Assembly (NCBI GenBank): GCA_964528035.1
Contig: CAZGQY010000076.1
Location: forward strand, 1 to 17,991
Reading direction: 5' to 3'
Length of the DNA stretch: 17,991 nucleotides
From: CAZGQY01 sp964528035
GTDB lineage: Bacteria; Pseudomonadota; Gammaproteobacteria; Methylococcales; UBA1147
Within the stretch, counting starts at the first letter, position 1. The number at the start of each line of letters is the position of its first letter. The notes beneath the pieces were generated by a model that made no database searches, had not been told where the DNA came from, and was given only the letters and a program-made list of their open reading frames with translations. This document shows, piece after piece, positions 1 through 8,027 of this stretch. Both the position numbers and the translations under genes were made by a program.

Positions 1-103
1 GCCATTTGAGGGAGTGCTGCGTAGCCAGCGCCGAGCTTGCGATGGTGTGGCGAAGCAGCACGGGGACGCAAGGCGGATCGGGGCAATAATGGTTGTCGCG
101 TAG

Positions 104-160
104 GCGAGTCGATTTTGGAAACTGGGACGTCCCAAAATCATTCACGAGGTAGCGACTCGC
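104..160. repeat. Nested inverted repeat upstream of the response regulator gene
   Basis: Outer 8-bp arms GCGAGTCG (104-111) and CGACTCGC (153-160) enclose inner arms GATTTTGG (111-118) and CCAAAATC (132-139). A perfect 10-bp palindrome GGGACGTCCC sits at 124-133. The rest of 1-211 shows no convincing coding frame. The structure could be a transcript hairpin, the end of a small non-autonomous element, or a terminator for a gene off the left edge. The arms are seen directly; the role is unknown. Confidence 0.45.
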
Positions 161-211
161 TTAAGTGGTCTTGTACTTATGATTAATTTGAGAATTGAAA
201 TTTAGAAGCCG

Positions 212-898
212 ATGCTGAACGCAACCTTACTTCTGATAGAAGATCATAACGACTTAGCTGAAGCCGTGGGCGCGTATCTGGAAAGTGGCGGGTTTATTAT
301 GGATTATGCACCAGATGGTGTCTCTGCATTGCATTTAGCAAGCACAGAAAGTTATGATGCGATTATTTTAGATATTATGTTACCCGACATAAACGGTTTC
401 GAAATTTGCCGACGTCTTAGGAACGATTTTCGCTTATCTACCCCGATTTTAATGTTAACTGCTCGTGATCAGTTGGATGACAAATTACAGGGTTTTAAAC
501 AGGGAGCCGATGATTATTTGGTCAAACCATTTGATATGCCGGAATTGGAAGCTCGAATTAGTGTGATGATTCGGCGTCAACGAGGAGAAGTGGATGCGTC
601 AATTTATACTGTCCATGATTTAATATTTGACACACGAACTCTACAGGTAAATCGTCAAGGGCAGGACATTCATCTTTCTCCTACCTGTCTACGAATATTA
701 CGGATTCTGATGCGTGAATCACCGCACTTGGTTAGCCGAAATCAACTGGAAAATGAACTTTGGGGAGATATTCTTCGTGACAGCGACACCTTAAGAAGCC
801 ATATCTATAAATTGAGAAAAGCAATTGATAAAGACTTCGAAACAGCATTACTCGAAACTCACCAGGGAGTTGGTTTCAGACTCATTGCACCCAGATAA
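212..898 (+). CDS. OmpR/PhoB-family DNA-binding response regulator
   Basis: A 228-residue two-component response regulator. Residues 1-120 form a receiver domain: acidic pair E10/D11, phosphoacceptor D54 in LDIMLPD, the conserved T83 and K105 in the VKPF motif. Residues about 130-226 form an OmpR-type winged helix, with the LRSHIYKLRKAID recognition-helix region. The length is normal for the family. The start ATG is preceded by only a weak AGAAG ribosome site. It is convergent with the histidine kinase gene at 1040-2353, its likely partner, instead of sharing an operon with it. As an OmpR-type regulator it should bind tandem half-sites 10-11 bp apart; such sites lie in the 9031-9157 promoter region, which makes the lipid operon a candidate target. 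The family call is firm; partner and targets are inferred. Confidence 0.95.
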   Translation: MLNATLLLIEDHNDLAEAVGAYLESGGFIMDYAPDGVSALHLASTESYDAIILDIMLPDINGFEICRRLRNDFRLSTPILMLTARDQLDDKLQGFKQGADDYLVKPFDMPELEARISVMIRRQRGEVDASIYTVHDLIFDTRTLQVNRQGQDIHLSPTCLRILRILMRESPHLVSRNQLENELWGDILRDSDTLRSHIYKLRKAIDKDFETALLETHQGVGFRLIAPR

Positions 899-1039
899 CG
901 AGAAATATATTTCGCCATCTGATGGTGACCATATCCGTTTTTACACGAAATTAATCTAAAGATAAGTATCTGTTATTTAATAATTAAGTCGACCAGGAAT
1001 AGGCCCTTAATGCATTTTTTGGAGCAAGCCCTGAAACCG

Positions 1040-2353
1040 TCAAGGACGACTATTTAGTACTTGCGCATTAGGGAAATTCACACTGACACAAGTTCCTTCT
1101 CCGGGTTTACTGTGCACTTTCGATGACCAGCCATAGCGATTACACAAACGTTTTACAATGGCTAACCCCAGTCCGTGTCCTTTTTTATCGTGGGATCCTC
1201 GATAAAACGGTTCAAATACCTGGCGTAGTTGCTCTTTATCTATACCCACCCCGCTGTCACTGATACTGACACTGTGTTGTTCTATTCTAATTAAAATTAT
1301 TCCCTTTTCGGTATAAGTAAAGGCATTGCGTAATAGATTAGCGAACACAATACTCAATACTTTTTCCGGAGCCGTTATTGTCAATAAACAATTAACTTCC
1401 ATTTTCAAATCTAATTGAGGCTTAGCCATAATATGGGTTAATTGTTCAACCAGGTTACTGATAAGATCATTGATTAAAATATCGTCCTCAGGCAAAGGGG
1501 CAGATTCTTCCCTTGCCAGTAATAACAGTGCATCAATCAAAGTCTCCATGTCGCACAAAGTTCGGTCAATTAATACCAGCGCTTTTTTTTCGTTTTCCTG
1601 ATAATCGGCACGTTTTTGTAATAAAGCTAATGAACTTTTTATTACTGTTAGTGGAGTTCTGAGTTCATGACTGGCATCACGGCTAAAATTACGTTCACGT
1701 TCAATAAACAGTTCCATGCGTTCAGTGAAATGATCGAGCGCATCAATTAAAATTAGAATTTCGCTGTCAGTTTCATGACGCAAATCATTTAGATCAAGTT
1801 CGGCAAGACTTTGCTCGCGAATATTGAATTGATCAACGCGACGTGCCAATTTCACCAATGGAGAAATAGCCTTTCGGGTTTGACGATAAGAAAGCCAGGC
1901 GACCAGATAAATCGAAATCAGCACCAAAGTAAGAGGAACGACACCGAAATAAAACGATAATCCGGCTACCTGTTCTTCATCAAACACTAGATAAAGGCGC
2001 GATTGATTAAGGTTTTGGACATAGACAATCGGGGTTCGACCTTGGAGACGAGTTCTGGTGTAGCCTGGTTTTAAGCTGCGCAACTCTGGGGGCACCTCTG
2101 AATAATCGCTATCGACCGCGAGATACCCCTGCATATTCATAGTGTTGGGACGGGGAACATTCTTGTATTGCCGATATAATGCCCAGAAATAGCTGGCTTC
2201 ACCCTCTAATGCCTGTTTTAACAATACGTCTTCAACAACCTTGGCGGCAGCAAACACAGCAATTAGGGTAGCCAAGCTGATGAGTAATACTTGTAATAAA
2301 AATACCCGGATCAGTTTGTAATGCAATCCGTGTTTAGCTGTCCGAGGGGTCAT
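1040..2353 (-). CDS. Membrane sensor histidine kinase, last gene of the lipid-modification operon
   Basis: A 437-residue sensor kinase. Transmembrane segments lie at about 15-38 and 135-156, around a periplasmic sensor of roughly 95 residues with no recognised domain. A linker follows, then the dimerisation box FSRDASHELRTPL with H229 as phosphorylation site, the N-box (ANLLRNAF, N339 and N343), the G1 box DSGVGI (366-371), an F-box (FEPFYRGS) and the G2 box GHGLGLAIV (392-400). All catalytic motifs are intact. Only 6 nt separate it from the upstream methyltransferase gene, so it is very probably co-transcribed with the lipid genes. It faces the response regulator gene tail to tail across 141 bp. 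Sitting at the end of this operon suggests it senses a membrane or lipid state and feeds back on the operon; that is inference. Confidence 0.93.
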   Translation of the reverse strand: MTPRTAKHGLHYKLIRVFLLQVLLISLATLIAVFAAAKVVEDVLLKQALEGEASYFWALYRQYKNVPRPNTMNMQGYLAVDSDYSEVPPELRSLKPGYTRTRLQGRTPIVYVQNLNQSRLYLVFDEEQVAGLSFYFGVVPLTLVLISIYLVAWLSYRQTRKAISPLVKLARRVDQFNIREQSLAELDLNDLRHETDSEILILIDALDHFTERMELFIERERNFSRDASHELRTPLTVIKSSLALLQKRADYQENEKKALVLIDRTLCDMETLIDALLLLAREESAPLPEDDILINDLISNLVEQLTHIMAKPQLDLKMEVNCLLTITAPEKVLSIVFANLLRNAFTYTEKGIILIRIEQHSVSISDSGVGIDKEQLRQVFEPFYRGSHDKKGHGLGLAIVKRLCNRYGWSSKVHSKPGEGTCVSVNFPNAQVLNSRP

Positions 2354-2359
2354 AAAGGA

Positions 2360-3388
2360 TCAAGCCTTTATAAAACGATAATGGGAGACCATCCATTCGT
2401 TTCCATCTCGATAGCCAAATAATTCGGCACACGCCATAAAAAATATGCGCCAACGCTGGAGCCATAATCTCGCTTGTGCTCTTCCATAAGTCCGAGCAAA
2501 CAGCTCAAGTATTTCCCGCTTATTTTGATCAGCATTTGCCAGCCAGGCTTCTGAAGTTTTTTGATAATGGATTCCGGATAAATTCCATTGCGTTTCCAGT
2601 CGTATATATTTTTGAAAGTGCATTAAAGTATCTTGTGCTGGCATTAATCCACCCGTAAAAAAATAGCGCCCCATCCAATTATCGTCACCGTCGGTTTCAA
2701 ATGGGTAGGCCAAATACCGATGACAGAAAATATGCACGAACAATTTACCTTGCGGCTTTAACCAACCGGCAACACGTTGTAAAAGGCTGTCATAATTGCG
2801 CATATGCTCAAACATTTCGATCGAAACGATTCGATCAAATTGTTTATTCAATATCAATTTGTTGACATCGCTGGTAATCACCTCGATATTGTTTAAATCT
2901 CGTTGCCTTGCTTGTTGCTGAATATATTCCCGCTGACTATTCGAATTGGAAACTGCCAAAATTTGGCTATGGGGCAAATGTTCAGCCATCCATAAGCTAA
3001 GTGATCCCCAGCCACAACCTAGCTCTAATATATCTTGTTGGCCTGATAATTCGGCTCGTTGCAAATAAAGCCTAAGCATTTGCGCTTCGGCTTGTTTAAG
3101 ATTTTCGGTTTGCTCATTCCAATAGCATGAGGAGTATTTTAAATGCTCACCAAGGGTATAGCGAAAGAATTCAGCCGGCACTTCATAATGCTGCTGATTA
3201 GCAGCGTCTGTTTCAATCGCTATTGGACTTTGTCGAAGTTCATCCAGTAACAAACGATACTGTTGATTTTGGCGTTCAACATTATTGGCGTATTGTTCCT
3301 GCCGACGTTGGTTTAGCAAATATCGAATGCCTAGACGAACCAATACATCAGGCAATATTCTGTTTTCTGCTAAGTGAATTAAACTCAT
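2360..3388 (-). CDS. SAM-dependent methyltransferase of the cyclopropane/mycolic acid synthase superfamily
   Basis: A 342-residue class I methyltransferase. The N-terminal substrate region contains NQQHYEVPAEFF (64-75), the variant of the NHYD/YD motif typical of cyclopropane-synthase relatives. The SAM-binding glycine loop ILELGCGWGS is at 120-129, and SIEMFEHMRNY is at 189-199. It is shorter than true Cfa proteins and resembles the coclaurine N-methyltransferase-like subgroup. That subgroup includes UfaM, which methylates the double bond of phospholipid acyl chains during furan fatty acid synthesis in Rhodobacter. The start has a good CGGAG ribosome site, 45 nt after the DUF1295 gene. A UfaM-like role on cis-vaccenoyl chains is plausible from context, but the product cannot be decided from sequence: methylated chain, cyclopropane, or another small-molecule methylation. 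Confidence 0.85.
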   Translation of the reverse strand: MSLIHLAENRILPDVLVRLGIRYLLNQRRQEQYANNVERQNQQYRLLLDELRQSPIAIETDAANQQHYEVPAEFFRYTLGEHLKYSSCYWNEQTENLKQAEAQMLRLYLQRAELSGQQDILELGCGWGSLSLWMAEHLPHSQILAVSNSNSQREYIQQQARQRDLNNIEVITSDVNKLILNKQFDRIVSIEMFEHMRNYDSLLQRVAGWLKPQGKLFVHIFCHRYLAYPFETDGDDNWMGRYFFTGGLMPAQDTLMHFQKYIRLETQWNLSGIHYQKTSEAWLANADQNKREILELFARTYGRAQARLWLQRWRIFFMACAELFGYRDGNEWMVSHYRFIKA

Positions 3389-3433
3389 TAAAAATCTCCG
3401 AGTCGTATGTTATCGGTCAAAACCGCTGAATAA

Positions 3434-4225
3434 TTATTCATCGTTACTTGGGTTATTTATGGTTTTCGGCCACCAAGGACAGAACGCACTGGTGATTCGT
3501 TGATAGTGGCGGTAGTCGGCACCCCGGTTTTGCAATGCTTGTCGTTCGTTAAAGGGAATACCGGTAAAAAAATACAAAAAGCAAAACATGACCATTGGTG
3601 CAAGCCATATTACATAGGAATATGAACCACCCACACACAAAAGTGGATAAGCAAACCAATGCAGCCATTCAAAAAAATAATTGGGATGTCGTGAATACTG
3701 CCACCAACCTTCTCGGCAACTCAATCCTTTGTTTGCAGGATTATTTCTAAAGGCTGCCAATTGCCGATCTGCACTGGTTTCCCCCCAAAACGCCAATATC
3801 GCGATGACCAATGAGCCAACAATCATTATTAATTGAGGTTGTGTGTTTTGTGCAACGGCCCAAAAGGGCAATGACAAAAACCAGATAAATCCTGCCTGAC
3901 ATTGAAAAAAAACTAAAAATCCTATTGCGTTGTGCTTGCCAAAAGCCTTCCGCATAGTCTGATAACGCCCGTCTTCGTTTTCGGTTTTGACACGTTTTAA
4001 TAAGTGCAGCCCTAAACGCAGGAACCAGGCAAAGCTTAGACACCCTAATACAAGTTTTAGGGTCAACGGCGCCGCGCCATTAAATGCGTACCACGATCCA
4101 GCCAGCATCATACCGAACGCCCAGACTACATCGACAATACCGGCATTTTGGTATTTTTGTTGCCAAAGCCAGGCGAATAGCATTATCAGACTACTCACAA
4201 GGGCAACTAACAGTAAGTCAGACAT
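3434..4225 (-). CDS. DUF1295 integral membrane protein (steroid 5-alpha-reductase / isoprenylcysteine methyltransferase fold)
   Basis: A 263-residue polytopic inner-membrane protein with about six or seven hydrophobic segments. The C-terminal half carries the DUF1295 signature: NPANKGL, CREGWWQYSRHPNYFFEW, then GIPFNERQAL and Y..Y...T..F.PW near the end. The RHPNYFFE segment corresponds to the cofactor-binding part of the 5-alpha-reductase C-terminal domain and the ICMT-type methyltransferases. A redox or methyl-transfer step on a lipid is therefore possible, but no substrate is known to me. Its start overlaps the end of the DUF2878 gene by 8 bp, so the two are probably translationally coupled. 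Genes of this family recur beside cfa, DUF1365 and flavoprotein genes in other gammaproteobacteria, which supports a role in acyl-chain modification. Confidence 0.85.
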   Translation of the reverse strand: MSDLLLVALVSSLIMLFAWLWQQKYQNAGIVDVVWAFGMMLAGSWYAFNGAAPLTLKLVLGCLSFAWFLRLGLHLLKRVKTENEDGRYQTMRKAFGKHNAIGFLVFFQCQAGFIWFLSLPFWAVAQNTQPQLIMIVGSLVIAILAFWGETSADRQLAAFRNNPANKGLSCREGWWQYSRHPNYFFEWLHWFAYPLLCVGGSYSYVIWLAPMVMFCFLYFFTGIPFNERQALQNRGADYRHYQRITSAFCPWWPKTINNPSNDE

Positions 4226-4757
4226 TGACTTGCCCTTGCTTTTTTATTGACGGGTGATCCGCTAAATACAACAAAAAGGGTATTACCAAACCCCAACTCA
4301 AAGCCAGACCAAAAAACCAGTCCCAGGACTCTGAAATAACTCGGAGCGCCCCCAGATGTTGTGCAGCTAGATAGGAAAACGGCCCCAGCAATGCACCGAT
4401 AGAAGCAGCCGCCAGTAATCGTGTTTTTAGCCACGCCATCGAATGATTAATATTTAACGCTAGACCGGCCCATAAGGCGATTATCCAATACGGGGCAAAA
4501 CCGTTTATTGGTTTTGGGGCAGCAAACTCAATCCAGCCCAACTTGATCCAGGTACTATCCAATACGACACCGAGAATTATCGAAATCGGGATTAATCGAA
4601 TATCACTATTTCGTCTAAACATCGGTTGTAATTGCCAACTGGCGAAAAGCAGCAAAACGACTAAAGCCGGCCATACTAATTCATCGGCTGCTCCGAGTAC
4701 TGCTGAAAACCATAGGGCTTGCATCCAAATCATATTTATCAGGAAATCATACCGCAT
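4218..4757 (-). CDS. DUF2878 small integral membrane protein
   Basis: A longer frame opens at 4847, but the preferred start is the ATG at 4757 (MRYDFLINMIWMQALWF). It gives 179 residues, the usual size for the family, and overlaps the last 11 bases of the cfa-type gene, as in other junctions of this operon. The extra 30 upstream residues are polar and would be read inside cfa. The protein is almost entirely hydrophobic, with about five membrane helices. A conserved-looking WIKLGWIEFAAP...FAPYWIIALWAGLALNINHSM block matches DUF2878 proteins. No catalytic motif is recognised. The constant association of this family with cfa and DUF1365 genes suggests an accessory or transport-like role in membrane-lipid remodelling. 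Function unknown. Confidence 0.8.
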   Translation of the reverse strand: MRYDFLINMIWMQALWFSAVLGAADELVWPALVVLLLFASWQLQPMFRRNSDIRLIPISIILGVVLDSTWIKLGWIEFAAPKPINGFAPYWIIALWAGLALNINHSMAWLKTRLLAAASIGALLGPFSYLAAQHLGALRVISESWDWFFGLALSWGLVIPFLLYLADHPSIKKQGQVNV

Positions 4758-6009
4758 GGCAGGGTAACCATTGTCGACGGCGATTTCCGGGCTTTGCCAG
4801 CAGTAATTGGATACTGGAAATGGACTTTTCCTTAAAACCGCCTTCACAGTAGGCCATATAAAATTCCCACATACGAATAAATTCTTCGTTGTAACCCAAC
4901 TGACGAACTTGTTCCAATTGACTCATAAATCGCTGATACCAGTGACTCATGGTAAGTGCGTAACTATCACCCTGATCTTCTAGATTTATTAAGCGTAAAT
5001 CTTTACTACGAGCTGCACTTTTTAAGAGGACACTGATACAAGGGATAAAACTGCCGGGGAAAATATAGCGTTTGATAAAATCAACGCTCTGTAAAGCTTG
5101 ATAATAACGCCAGTCTTCAATTGTAATGGCTTGGATTAGCGCGAGCCCGTCTTTTTTTAACAAGTTTGCGCATTGCTTTAAATATATGTCTAAATACTGA
5201 TGTCCAACCGCTTCAATCATCTCAATTGAAACCAGCTTATCAAAGTTTCCTTTCAGCTCACGATAATCTTGCATTACCACAGTTACCCGATCAGCAACAT
5301 TGTCTTCTTTCATTCGCTGTTGTGCCGCGTGATATTGTTCCCTTGAAATGGTTGTGGTGGTAATCTTACATCCATATTTTTTGGCAGCATAGGCTGCAAA
5401 ACCGCCCCAACCTGTACCTATTTCTAATAAGTGATCGGTTTTACATAAATCCAGTTTTTGGCAAATACGTTCTAGCTTAGCGGTAGAAGCCTCTTCCAAG
5501 GTAACCTCTGGGTGATAAAATGTCGCCGATGAGTACATACCGTGCTGGTCAAGAAATAATTTAAACAAGTCATTACCCAGGTCGTAATGCGCAGCAATAT
5601 TTTTACGACTTCCTTCCTTGGAGTTACGCTTACCCAGGTACCACATCGCAAGCAATTTATTAACTACAGTTGCCAGACCACCTTCCATGCTATCCAATAG
5701 GTCGCGGTTGCGAACCATTATCTGAATCACCTTGGTCAAGTCATTGGCCTGCCACTGCCCATCAATATAAGATTCGGCGGCACCAATCGAACCCCCTAAC
5801 GCGACTCTGCGGTAAAAATCAACATCAGTTACATTCAAATTAGCAACTAATCCAAGCTCTGACTCGTCGCCAAAAATATAAGATCCAAGTGGGTCGGTTA
5901 GATGCAGTCGGGCATTTTCAAGTTTTCCAAGTTTGGCTACAAAGGCCTTCCGGAGTAGTAGGTCGATAGGTCCTGGATTATTGCTTATCGTTTCAGTAGA
6001 AACATTCAT
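4747..6009 (-). CDS. cfa: Cyclopropane-fatty-acyl-phospholipid synthase family protein
   Basis: A 420-residue protein of the Cfa family, which transfers a methylene group from S-adenosylmethionine to the double bond of unsaturated acyl chains in membrane phospholipids. The N-terminal domain (1-130) is followed by IAAHYDLGNDLFKLFLD (138-154), the SAM loop LLEIGTGWGG (194-203), SIEMIEAVGH (261-270) and QSVDFIKRYIFPG, all characteristic of Cfa. The size is slightly above that of the E. coli enzyme. GAGGG lies 8 nt upstream of the ATG. The gene sits 24 nt after the DUF1365 gene and overlaps the DUF2878 gene. In this locus type it is normally induced by membrane or photo-oxidative stress. Because a second superfamily member is in the operon, the division of labour between cyclopropanation and methylation needs experiment. 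Confidence 0.9.
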   Translation of the reverse strand: MNVSTETISNNPGPIDLLLRKAFVAKLGKLENARLHLTDPLGSYIFGDESELGLVANLNVTDVDFYRRVALGGSIGAAESYIDGQWQANDLTKVIQIMVRNRDLLDSMEGGLATVVNKLLAMWYLGKRNSKEGSRKNIAAHYDLGNDLFKLFLDQHGMYSSATFYHPEVTLEEASTAKLERICQKLDLCKTDHLLEIGTGWGGFAAYAAKKYGCKITTTTISREQYHAAQQRMKEDNVADRVTVVMQDYRELKGNFDKLVSIEMIEAVGHQYLDIYLKQCANLLKKDGLALIQAITIEDWRYYQALQSVDFIKRYIFPGSFIPCISVLLKSAARSKDLRLINLEDQGDSYALTMSHWYQRFMSQLEQVRQLGYNEEFIRMWEFYMAYCEGGFKEKSISSIQLLLAKPGNRRRQWLPCHAV

Positions 6010-6033
6010 CGTTAAACCCTCATTCGATGTGAT

Positions 6034-6789
6034 TCATTGATCAGGATGGTCGTGAAAAGGTAAGCGTTTTAGCCATAGCCGGAACGCTTGCCAGTAAATC
6101 CAGCACATCACCGACAAGGTCATTAACGGATAGCGCAACGGAGTTGCGAGCATGCTTCGCTTGTCCAGTGAGCGCGACTTAAGGCACAAAGTCGCATCAA
6201 AATAATGCTGTTGATCTTGTTGCAGAGTCATGTGAATAGTGACGGCTTTAGAGTGCAGTTTAAAATACCAGTTGTAATGGCAATTCATCGGATTAAACGG
6301 CGATACGTGAAAAGCCTTATCAAATGCAAAAGACCAATAATTTTGTTGCGGGCTGGTCTTTGTATCCAGCAAATAGCAATGACGCTGATCCCAGGGTGTA
6401 TTGGTAATTTCAGCAAGAATGTAGCGAGGATTGTCGGCATCTTCTGGATAACAAAAATAAAAACTGACCGAATTAAAACCAAAGCCAAGATAGCGCAAAT
6501 TAGTTAACAGACAAATGCGGCCTGAAAATTCATCTCCGGTTTGCTCCAGAATTCGCTGCTTTACTGCTGCATCCAAACTCTGATCAGCCGCACCTAGATA
6601 ATCTTTCCGATAAAAACTGACCAAATTAAAGCGTTCCTGCGACCAGTATTTGCTTGTGTTCACCACTGAATCTAACTCGTTAAGATCGATCCAGGTCATA
6701 AACACGGGATAGCGAAAGTTATGTACTTTAGGTTTAACCCGTCGATGCCTTACCCAACCGAGCATTAAATGGCTTTGTAAATTACTCAT
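6034..6789 (-). CDS. DUF1365 family protein
   Basis: A 251-residue DUF1365 protein. Diagnostic blocks are the N-terminal GWVRHRRVKPKVHNFRYPVF, then LLTNLRYLGFGFNSVSFYFCY around residues 93-113, EITNTPWDQRHCYLL around 126-140, and FHVSPFNPM...YNWYF around 159-174. A short hydrophobic stretch occurs near residue 225. The family is found almost always between a flavin amine-oxidase-like gene and cfa, exactly as here. Its start ATG overlaps the stop of the flavoprotein gene in an ATGA arrangement, implying coupled translation. The biochemical role is unknown to me; co-occurrence suggests a lipid-binding partner of the flavoprotein or of Cfa. Family assignment is strong and function is open. Confidence 0.9.
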   Translation of the reverse strand: MSNLQSHLMLGWVRHRRVKPKVHNFRYPVFMTWIDLNELDSVVNTSKYWSQERFNLVSFYRKDYLGAADQSLDAAVKQRILEQTGDEFSGRICLLTNLRYLGFGFNSVSFYFCYPEDADNPRYILAEITNTPWDQRHCYLLDTKTSPQQNYWSFAFDKAFHVSPFNPMNCHYNWYFKLHSKAVTIHMTLQQDQQHYFDATLCLKSRSLDKRSMLATPLRYPLMTLSVMCWIYWQAFRLWLKRLPFHDHPDQ

Positions 6790-8027
6790 GAAACCGTATT
6801 CAACAAATCAACAACTTCCTGAGCACTTTTAGCCCCGTCTTCATGAAACCCCCAGCCCCAATAGGCACCGGCATAATAAGTTCGGTTTTTTCCGTTAATT
6901 AGCTGTCTCCTTTTTTGTGCAGCCAGACTGATAGGGGTATAAACAGGGTGATGGTAGGCCCTTTGTGCCAGTATTTTTTCTGGATCAATCAAATCGGTGC
7001 AATTCAAAGTTACCAACAATGGTTCGGCGGTTTCTAAAGTTTGCAATAGATTCATGTAATAGGTCACAGTACATCGCTGATCTGAGCGCTTCAATTTTAG
7101 GGCATTCCAACTCGCCCAAGCTTTTGAATGTTTCGGCATCAAGCTTCGATCGGTATGTAAAACCGTATCGTTTAGTTGATAAGTAATTGCTCCCAGAATT
7201 TGAGCTTCCTCGGTGCTAGGATCTTTGAGTAAATTAAACGCCTGGTCACTGTGGCAGGCCAATATCAACTGATCGAAATGGGTATCATCGTCCGTGGTTG
7301 ATATCGTCACACCCGATTTATCGCGATGAATTGCTTTAACCGGACTATTAAGACGAATAGTGCCTTTAAATTGCTGCTGAAATGCTTTGACATAACTATG
7401 AGAACCGCCGAGAATTGTCCGCCATTGCGGTCGTTCATTAATTTGCAGCATTTGATGGTTATTCAGGAAAGCAACCAGATAACGCGCTGGAAATTTTTCT
7501 ACTACATTGGGCGGTCCAGACCATAGCGCACAAGCCATCGGTAGCATATGGTTGTCAATAAAAAATTGGCTGTAATGATTTTGTTGGAGATATTCGCCTA
7601 GGGTTAATTCATCATCGTCACTATTTAATAATTCCCCAGCTTGTTTATAAAATCGAATAATATCCAGAATCATGCGATAAAACTTTGGACTGAATACATT
7701 GCTCCGCTGGCAGAACAGTTTATCCATTGTTGTCGCGTTATATTCCAATCCGGTGGTTGCATCACTGACACTAAACGTCATGTCCGTAGGCTGCGAACTG
7801 ACTTTGAGTTCATTGATAAATCGACAAAAAAAAGGGTAATTGTGTTGGTTATACACAATAAAACCTGTATCAACCGCAAAGCTTTGATCGTTTAACAATA
7901 GGTGTTGGGTATCGGTGTGTCCTCCCAGATAAGAATTTGCCTCAAAGAGTGTCACCTGGTTTTTTTTAGCTAAATAATGTGCTGCATAAATACCTGATAT
8001 ACCGGCACCTACGATAGCAATGTTCAT
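6786..8027 (-). CDS. FAD-dependent amine-oxidase-like oxidoreductase
   Basis: A 413-residue flavoprotein. The Rossmann dinucleotide-binding loop is at residues 7-12 (GAGISG), with the ribose-binding acid E29 in LFEANSYLGGHTDT. DTGFIVYNQHNYPFF follows near residue 53, and the C-terminal FAD contact region is YYAGAYWGWGFHEDGAKSA. It belongs to the NAD(P)-binding Rossmann / flavin-containing amine oxidase-like proteins encoded with DUF1365 and cfa. Such proteins have been implicated in making furan fatty acids in alphaproteobacteria, so acyl-chain oxidation or desaturation is more likely than amine oxidation. A strong AGGAG site precedes the ATG, which overlaps the desaturase stop (ATGA). The catalysed reaction is inferred only. 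Confidence 0.9.
   Translation of the reverse strand: MNIAIVGAGISGIYAAHYLAKKNQVTLFEANSYLGGHTDTQHLLLNDQSFAVDTGFIVYNQHNYPFFCRFINELKVSSQPTDMTFSVSDATTGLEYNATTMDKLFCQRSNVFSPKFYRMILDIIRFYKQAGELLNSDDDELTLGEYLQQNHYSQFFIDNHMLPMACALWSGPPNVVEKFPARYLVAFLNNHQMLQINERPQWRTILGGSHSYVKAFQQQFKGTIRLNSPVKAIHRDKSGVTISTTDDDTHFDQLILACHSDQAFNLLKDPSTEEAQILGAITYQLNDTVLHTDRSLMPKHSKAWASWNALKLKRSDQRCTVTYYMNLLQTLETAEPLLVTLNCTDLIDPEKILAQRAYHHPVYTPISLAAQKRRQLINGKNRTYYAGAYWGWGFHEDGAKSAQEVVDLLNTVS

Noticed and set aside
902..913. GAAATATATTTC palindrome as a terminator between the convergent regulator and kinase genes
   Set aside because: AT-only stem without a loop or a following T-run; no convincing terminator was found in 899-1039.
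4758..4847. Earlier start of the DUF2878 gene at 4847
   Set aside because: The added 30 residues lie entirely inside the cfa-type gene, are polar and unlike the family; the ATG at 4757 gives the usual length and an overlap like the neighbouring junctions.
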